Part shown: one piece after another, positions 43,537 through 46,979 of the stretch
Numbering within the stretch: the stretch's first letter is position 1
Layout: each line of letters opens with the position of its first letter
Assembly: GCA_029379215.1 (NCBI GenBank)
Contig: JAQYWO010000032.1
Coordinates: forward strand, 1-46,979
DNA: 46,979 nt
From: Rhizonema sp. PD37
Lineage (GTDB): Bacteria > Cyanobacteriota > Cyanobacteriia > Cyanobacteriales > Nostocaceae
Reading direction: 5' to 3'
The notes under the pieces: model-generated
Databases searched by the model: none
Told to the model about the DNA's origin: nothing
What the model saw: the letters and a program-made list of their open reading frames with translations, nothing else
Made by a program: the position numbers and the translations under genes

Positions 43537-44535
43537 ATGGGTAGGCAACGAGTACTTTCTGGAATTCAATCAACTGGCAATCTCCATTTAGGCAACTACT
43601 TAGGTGCTCTTCGCAACTGGGTAGAAGACCAAAGCCAGTACGAAAATTTCCTCTTTGTTGCTGATTTGCACGCGATTACCGTGCCTCAAGACCCAGCAAC
43701 GCTAAGTGTGAATACTTACAATACTGCAGCTTTATATCTAGCTTGCGGTCTCGATCTCAACGACTCCACAATCTTCATTCAATCGCACGTTGCTGCTCAC
43801 AGCGAACTGACTTGGCTTTTTAACTGCATCACACCAGTCAACTGGTTAGAAGACATGATTCAGTATAAGGAAAAGGCTGTGAAGCAAGGAGAAAGCGTGA
43901 ATTTTGGCTTACTGGACTATCCGGTGTTGATGGCTGCAGATATTTTGCTGTATAAACCTGATAAAGTGCCAGTGGGTGAAGACCAAAAGCAACACTTAGA
44001 ATTAACCCGAGATATTGTCAACAGATTTAATGATAAATTCGGGAAAGTGCTAAAATTACCAGAGCCTTTGATCCGTAAGGAAGGCGCAAGAGTGATGAGT
44101 TTGACGGATGGAACGAAAAAAATGTCAAAGTCTGACCCGTCTGAGCTCAGCCGGATCAATTTGCTCGATCCACCTGATAAAATTGCTAATAAGATTAAGC
44201 GCTGTAAAACCGATCCGGTTCGTGGTTTGGAGTTTGGCAATCCCGAACGTCCAGAATGTAACAACTTGTTAACTCTGTATATGCTGCTTTCTAACAAGCC
44301 GAAGGAAGAAGTAGTAACTCAGTGTCAGGATATGGGATGGGGACCATTTAAATCCTTGTTGACAGAAACAATGATTGATGCTCTTAAACCTATCCAAGAG
44401 AAATATCAGGCAGTGATGGATGATAAAGGCTATTTGGAGTCTGTGTTGCGTGATGGTAGACAAAAGGCAGAGGCGATCGCGCGACAGACTCTAGCAGAAG
44501 TCAAAGCTGCGATGGGGTACTCTGTCCCTCTGTAG
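43537..44535 (+). CDS. trpS: Tryptophanyl-tRNA synthetase
   Basis: 332 residues, typical. Class I signatures are GNLHLGNYLGA (HIGH-type, about 16-26) and KKMSKSDPS (KMSKS, about 196-204). PVGEDQKQHLELTRDI, conserved in TrpRS, binds tRNA and tryptophan. It charges tRNA-Trp in the cytoplasm. The N-terminus MGRQRVLSGIQSTGNLHLGN is standard. It is followed by a hairpin repeat and then metF on the same strand. Confidence 0.97.
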   Translation: MGRQRVLSGIQSTGNLHLGNYLGALRNWVEDQSQYENFLFVADLHAITVPQDPATLSVNTYNTAALYLACGLDLNDSTIFIQSHVAAHSELTWLFNCITPVNWLEDMIQYKEKAVKQGESVNFGLLDYPVLMAADILLYKPDKVPVGEDQKQHLELTRDIVNRFNDKFGKVLKLPEPLIRKEGARVMSLTDGTKKMSKSDPSELSRINLLDPPDKIANKIKRCKTDPVRGLEFGNPERPECNNLLTLYMLLSNKPKEEVVTQCQDMGWGPFKSLLTETMIDALKPIQEKYQAVMDDKGYLESVLRDGRQKAEAIARQTLAEVKAAMGYSVPL

Positions 44536-44692
44536 TAATTTCAGAGCTCGATTTTAAAGCGAAGTGACTGGTTAGCCGTTAGTATAAAAGATAACAAAAC
44601 GCTGTCATAAGTCATTCGCATCTACAAAAGGACAAACGACGCGCTCATCCCACCACTTTTAGGGATGAAAAGATATCAACTAACAATCATCA

Positions 44693-44750
44693 GGGCGGGT
44701 TGATGAATCTAGTCATTTTTGATGACTAATTAGATAAATTAAACCCGCCC
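44693..44750. repeat. Interspersed hairpin repeat (GGGCGGGTT type, copy 2)
   Basis: gggcgggtt (44693-44701) pairs with aacccgccc (44742-44750); inside, tgaatctagtca faces tgactaattaga with partial pairing, giving a long hairpin. It resembles the element at 26347-26405. It could terminate trpS. Confidence 0.65.
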
Positions 44751-44787
44751 CCTACCACGAATATTCTTCATCTAAAATCCCAGATCT

Positions 44788-45717
44788 ATGCTCAATATCC
44801 AAGACAGAACTATCTTAACTTCCTTTCGTCGAGCAGCACAGGCAGGTGAATTTTTAGTAACTGCGGAAGTCATACCTCCTAAAGGAGGAGATCCAGCGCA
44901 CATGGTAAAAATGGCACACACTCTGAAAGGGCGGGTTCATGCTGTTAATGTAACAGATGGTAGTCGCGCAGTGCTGCGGATGAGTTCAGTCGTGGCGTCG
45001 GCAATTTTGTTACAAAATGGGATAGAACCAATTTGTCAGCTGGCATGTCGCGATCGCAACCGAATTGGATTGCAAGCTGACTTGATGGGCGCTCATGCTC
45101 TAGGTATCCACAATATCTTAGCTTTGACTGGCGACCCGGTGAAAGCAGGTGACCACGTTGATGCTAAAGGGGTGTTTGATTTGGAATCTGTGCGCCTGCT
45201 ACAAATGATTCATAAGCTCAATAGTGGCGTTGACTGTAACGAGAAACCACTAATTGATGGAGCGTTAGATTTATTTGTAGGTGCGGCGATCGACCCGCAA
45301 TGTGGCAGTTGGTCTGGTTTACAAAGCCGATTTGAGCGTAAACTAGAGGCGGGAGCGCAATTTTTCCAAAGTCAGTTAATTACAGATTTTGAACGACTGG
45401 AAAAGTTCATGGATAAAATTGCTACTGATTGTAAAAAGCCAATTTTAGCGGGAATTTTTCTATTGAAATCAGCTAAAAATGCTCAGTTTATTAATAGGTG
45501 TGTACCAGGTGTCCAGATTCCCGATTTTATTATTGATAGATTAGCACAAGCAAAAGACCCTCTGGAAGAAGGAATGAAAATAGCCGCCGAACAAGTACAA
45601 ATTGCCCGTCAATTGTGTCAAGGTGTGCATATGATGGCAGTGAAACGCGAAGATTTGATTGCACCTATTTTGGATATGGCTGGAGTTGCGTCTGTTAATC
45701 ACATGGTATCAGTGTAA
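44788..45717 (+). CDS. metF: Methylenetetrahydrofolate reductase
   Basis: 309 residues. The FAD-binding TIM-barrel signature includes LVTAEVIPPKGGDPAHM, NVTDGSRAVLRMS, CQLACRDRNRIGLQADLMGA and NILALTGDPVKAGDH (the MTHFR core), then VGAAIDPQ. It reduces methylene-THF to methyl-THF for methionine synthesis. It is complete and ends in VNHMVSV before a TAA. The start is the ATG at 44788. Confidence 0.95.
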   Translation: MLNIQDRTILTSFRRAAQAGEFLVTAEVIPPKGGDPAHMVKMAHTLKGRVHAVNVTDGSRAVLRMSSVVASAILLQNGIEPICQLACRDRNRIGLQADLMGAHALGIHNILALTGDPVKAGDHVDAKGVFDLESVRLLQMIHKLNSGVDCNEKPLIDGALDLFVGAAIDPQCGSWSGLQSRFERKLEAGAQFFQSQLITDFERLEKFMDKIATDCKKPILAGIFLLKSAKNAQFINRCVPGVQIPDFIIDRLAQAKDPLEEGMKIAAEQVQIARQLCQGVHMMAVKREDLIAPILDMAGVASVNHMVSV

Positions 45718-45742
45718 ACGAGGTAACACATGAACAGAGCGC

Positions 45743-45769
45743 AAAGCAGCTGATAATCACAGCTGCTTT
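45743..45769 (+). terminator. Hairpin terminator after metF
   Basis: aaagcagctg (45743-45752) and cagctgcttt (45760-45769) are perfect 10-bp inverted copies with a 7-base loop, followed by the T-rich tgtgttg. It lies 25 bases after the metF stop, the place expected for an intrinsic terminator. Confidence 0.7.
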
Positions 45770-45937
45770 TGTGTTGATGATTACAAGACGCACGCAAGAT
45801 CGAGCCTCTCACTACTTAGGACTCGAAAGGCATATCTATCGTTAACTCCTGCTGCCAAACCAAGAAGATAGTACGATCATAGTACGACATCGAAGAAGAC
45901 CCCATTTTCGATTGAGTGGCACTAAGGATTACATGCT

Positions 45938-46979
45938 ATGACAGATATGAAAAACCTTTATCTAGAAAATTCTGAAGAAGACGCTGAGATTGACGAAGAT
46001 GAAGATATAGAGCCTGAGGATGCTTCCATTACTACACCATTTGATCCTACTGAGATTAGGGTTGATACTCGACCAATGACCATTGATTTAGTGCTAGAAA
46101 GAATTAAATATGAAGAAATCAACTTAGCACCTGATTTTCAACGTCATGCTGACATTTGGACTCCAATTGCTAAAAGTAGATTAATTGAGTCTATTCTTAT
46201 CCGTATTCCTTTACCAGCTTTCTATATGGACGCAACGAATGAGGACAAATGGTTAGTTATAGATGGACTACAACGGCTAAGTACTTTAAAAAAGTTTGCG
46301 ATCGACAACGAACTTAGGTTAAAAGGACTAGAGTTTTTTCCTAATCTAGAAGGCAAAAACTACAAGGAATTACCTCGTAATTATCAGCGTCGGATCAGAG
46401 AAACTGTACTAACTATTTATTTGATTGAAAAGGGAACACCACCTGAAGTTAAATTCAACATTTTTAGACGAATTAACACAGGAGGTGAACCTCTTTCACC
46501 ACAAGAGCTACGCCATGCTTTGAACCCTGGTCAAGCAACAAAATTTTTGGATAGGCTAGCTAAATATAAAGAGTTTAGAATAGCTACAAATATTACTAAG
46601 AAGCGACAGGAACGTATGGATGATCATGAATTTATACTTGGGTTTGTTGCTTTTTATTTAACTCCTTACAAAGACTATCCAATTAAACAGGGTAGAGACT
46701 TCTTTTTGAATGAATCAATGCTTAAAATTAATGCTATGAGTCAAAAACAGCTAAATGAAATCGCAGAATGTTTTCAAAGTACGATGATAACAGCAAATTA
46801 TATCTTTGGTAAGTATGCATTCAGAAAAGTTTTCAGAAATCACAAAAAACTACAGCCTCTTAACAAATCTTTATTTGAAGCTTGGTCTGTTATCCTTAGT
46901 AAAATAAACTCTGAAGAAATTGAAATTCTTAAGAACCAAAAAGAATTACTGTTAGATAAATTTATCAGTTATATTGAGA
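45938..46979 (+). CDS. DUF262 protein (GmrS/ParB-like), 3' end outside the window
   Basis: An open frame from ATG 45938 to the window edge (347 residues plus one base) with no stop. An acidic N-terminus (about 10-30) is followed by the DUF262 domain: LAPDFQRHADIWTPIAKSRL (about 67-86), WLVIDGLQRLSTLKKF (the DGQQR-type motif, here DGLQR, about 106-121) and FNIFRRINTGGEPLSPQELR (about 180-199). DUF262 is the N-terminal ParB-like nucleotide-binding domain of GmrSD and other defence nucleases and of some stand-alone proteins. The visible part shows no HNH C-terminal DUF1524 domain; it may lie beyond the edge or be absent. Confidence 0.85.
   Translation, partial: MTDMKNLYLENSEEDAEIDEDEDIEPEDASITTPFDPTEIRVDTRPMTIDLVLERIKYEEINLAPDFQRHADIWTPIAKSRLIESILIRIPLPAFYMDATNEDKWLVIDGLQRLSTLKKFAIDNELRLKGLEFFPNLEGKNYKELPRNYQRRIRETVLTIYLIEKGTPPEVKFNIFRRINTGGEPLSPQELRHALNPGQATKFLDRLAKYKEFRIATNITKKRQERMDDHEFILGFVAFYLTPYKDYPIKQGRDFFLNESMLKINAMSQKQLNEIAECFQSTMITANYIFGKYAFRKVFRNHKKLQPLNKSLFEAWSVILSKINSEEIEILKNQKELLLDKFISYIE

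Overview
The window looks like chromosome from a filamentous, probably heterocyst-forming cyanobacterium (Nostocales-like). The evidence is: many HIP1 octamers (gcgatcgc, for example near 5070, 7269, 10969, 15185, 16310 and 41335); typical cyanobacterial proteins (ClpP1-type protease, arginine decarboxylase SpeA, LapA-like proteins, a Zam-like RNB protein, a lipoxygenase); and the short tandem heptamer repeats and interspersed hairpin repeats common in these genomes. I did not recognise any rRNA, tRNA, CRISPR array or complete insertion sequence.

Layout. 1-4333: a tightly packed plus-strand operon of a MoxR AAA+ ATPase, a vWA-like protein and an HTH plus formylglycine-generating-enzyme (FGE)-fold protein, preceded by the tail of another protein. 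This is the architecture of the vWA-MoxR-associated (VMAP/ternary) NTP-dependent conflict systems. The 3' end of the FGE gene has the codon pattern of a diversity-generating-retroelement variable region and carries a one-base frameshift just before the conserved terminal motif. 4717-30492: mostly housekeeping genes (thioredoxin-domain YyaL-like protein, clpP, Zam-like RNB protein, ubiX, aroK, argB, pdxH, AI-2E family permease, scpA, NDP-sugar pyrophosphorylase, speA, ndk, TerC, recQ) separated by long AT-rich spacers. 30500-32901: a graveyard of small mobile or toxin genes (BrnA antitoxin without partner, broken ParE toxin, HNH nuclease with three in-frame stops, Uma2 nuclease tail) around one apparently intact PIN-domain toxin-antitoxin pair. 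33166-45717: hisC, DUF427 protein, RHH-plus-TOBE protein, glgP, DUF429 protein, lipoxygenase, lactate/malate dehydrogenase, trpS and metF. 45938-end: a DUF262 (GmrS/ParB-like) protein that runs off the window, so both ends carry defence-type genes.

Two themes deserve attention. First, the conflict operon would couple a nucleotide-driven switch (MoxR), a vWA scaffold and an FGE/C-type-lectin-fold sensor whose ligand-binding end appears to have been diversified. Second, at least four otherwise ordinary proteins (a lipoprotein at 17138, HisC, GlgP and a DUF429 protein) appear to contain peptide inserts encoded by interspersed repeats that keep the reading frame, comparable in principle to palindromic repeats inserted into Rickettsia genes.

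All assignments come from reading the sequence and remembered family features; no database search was run.
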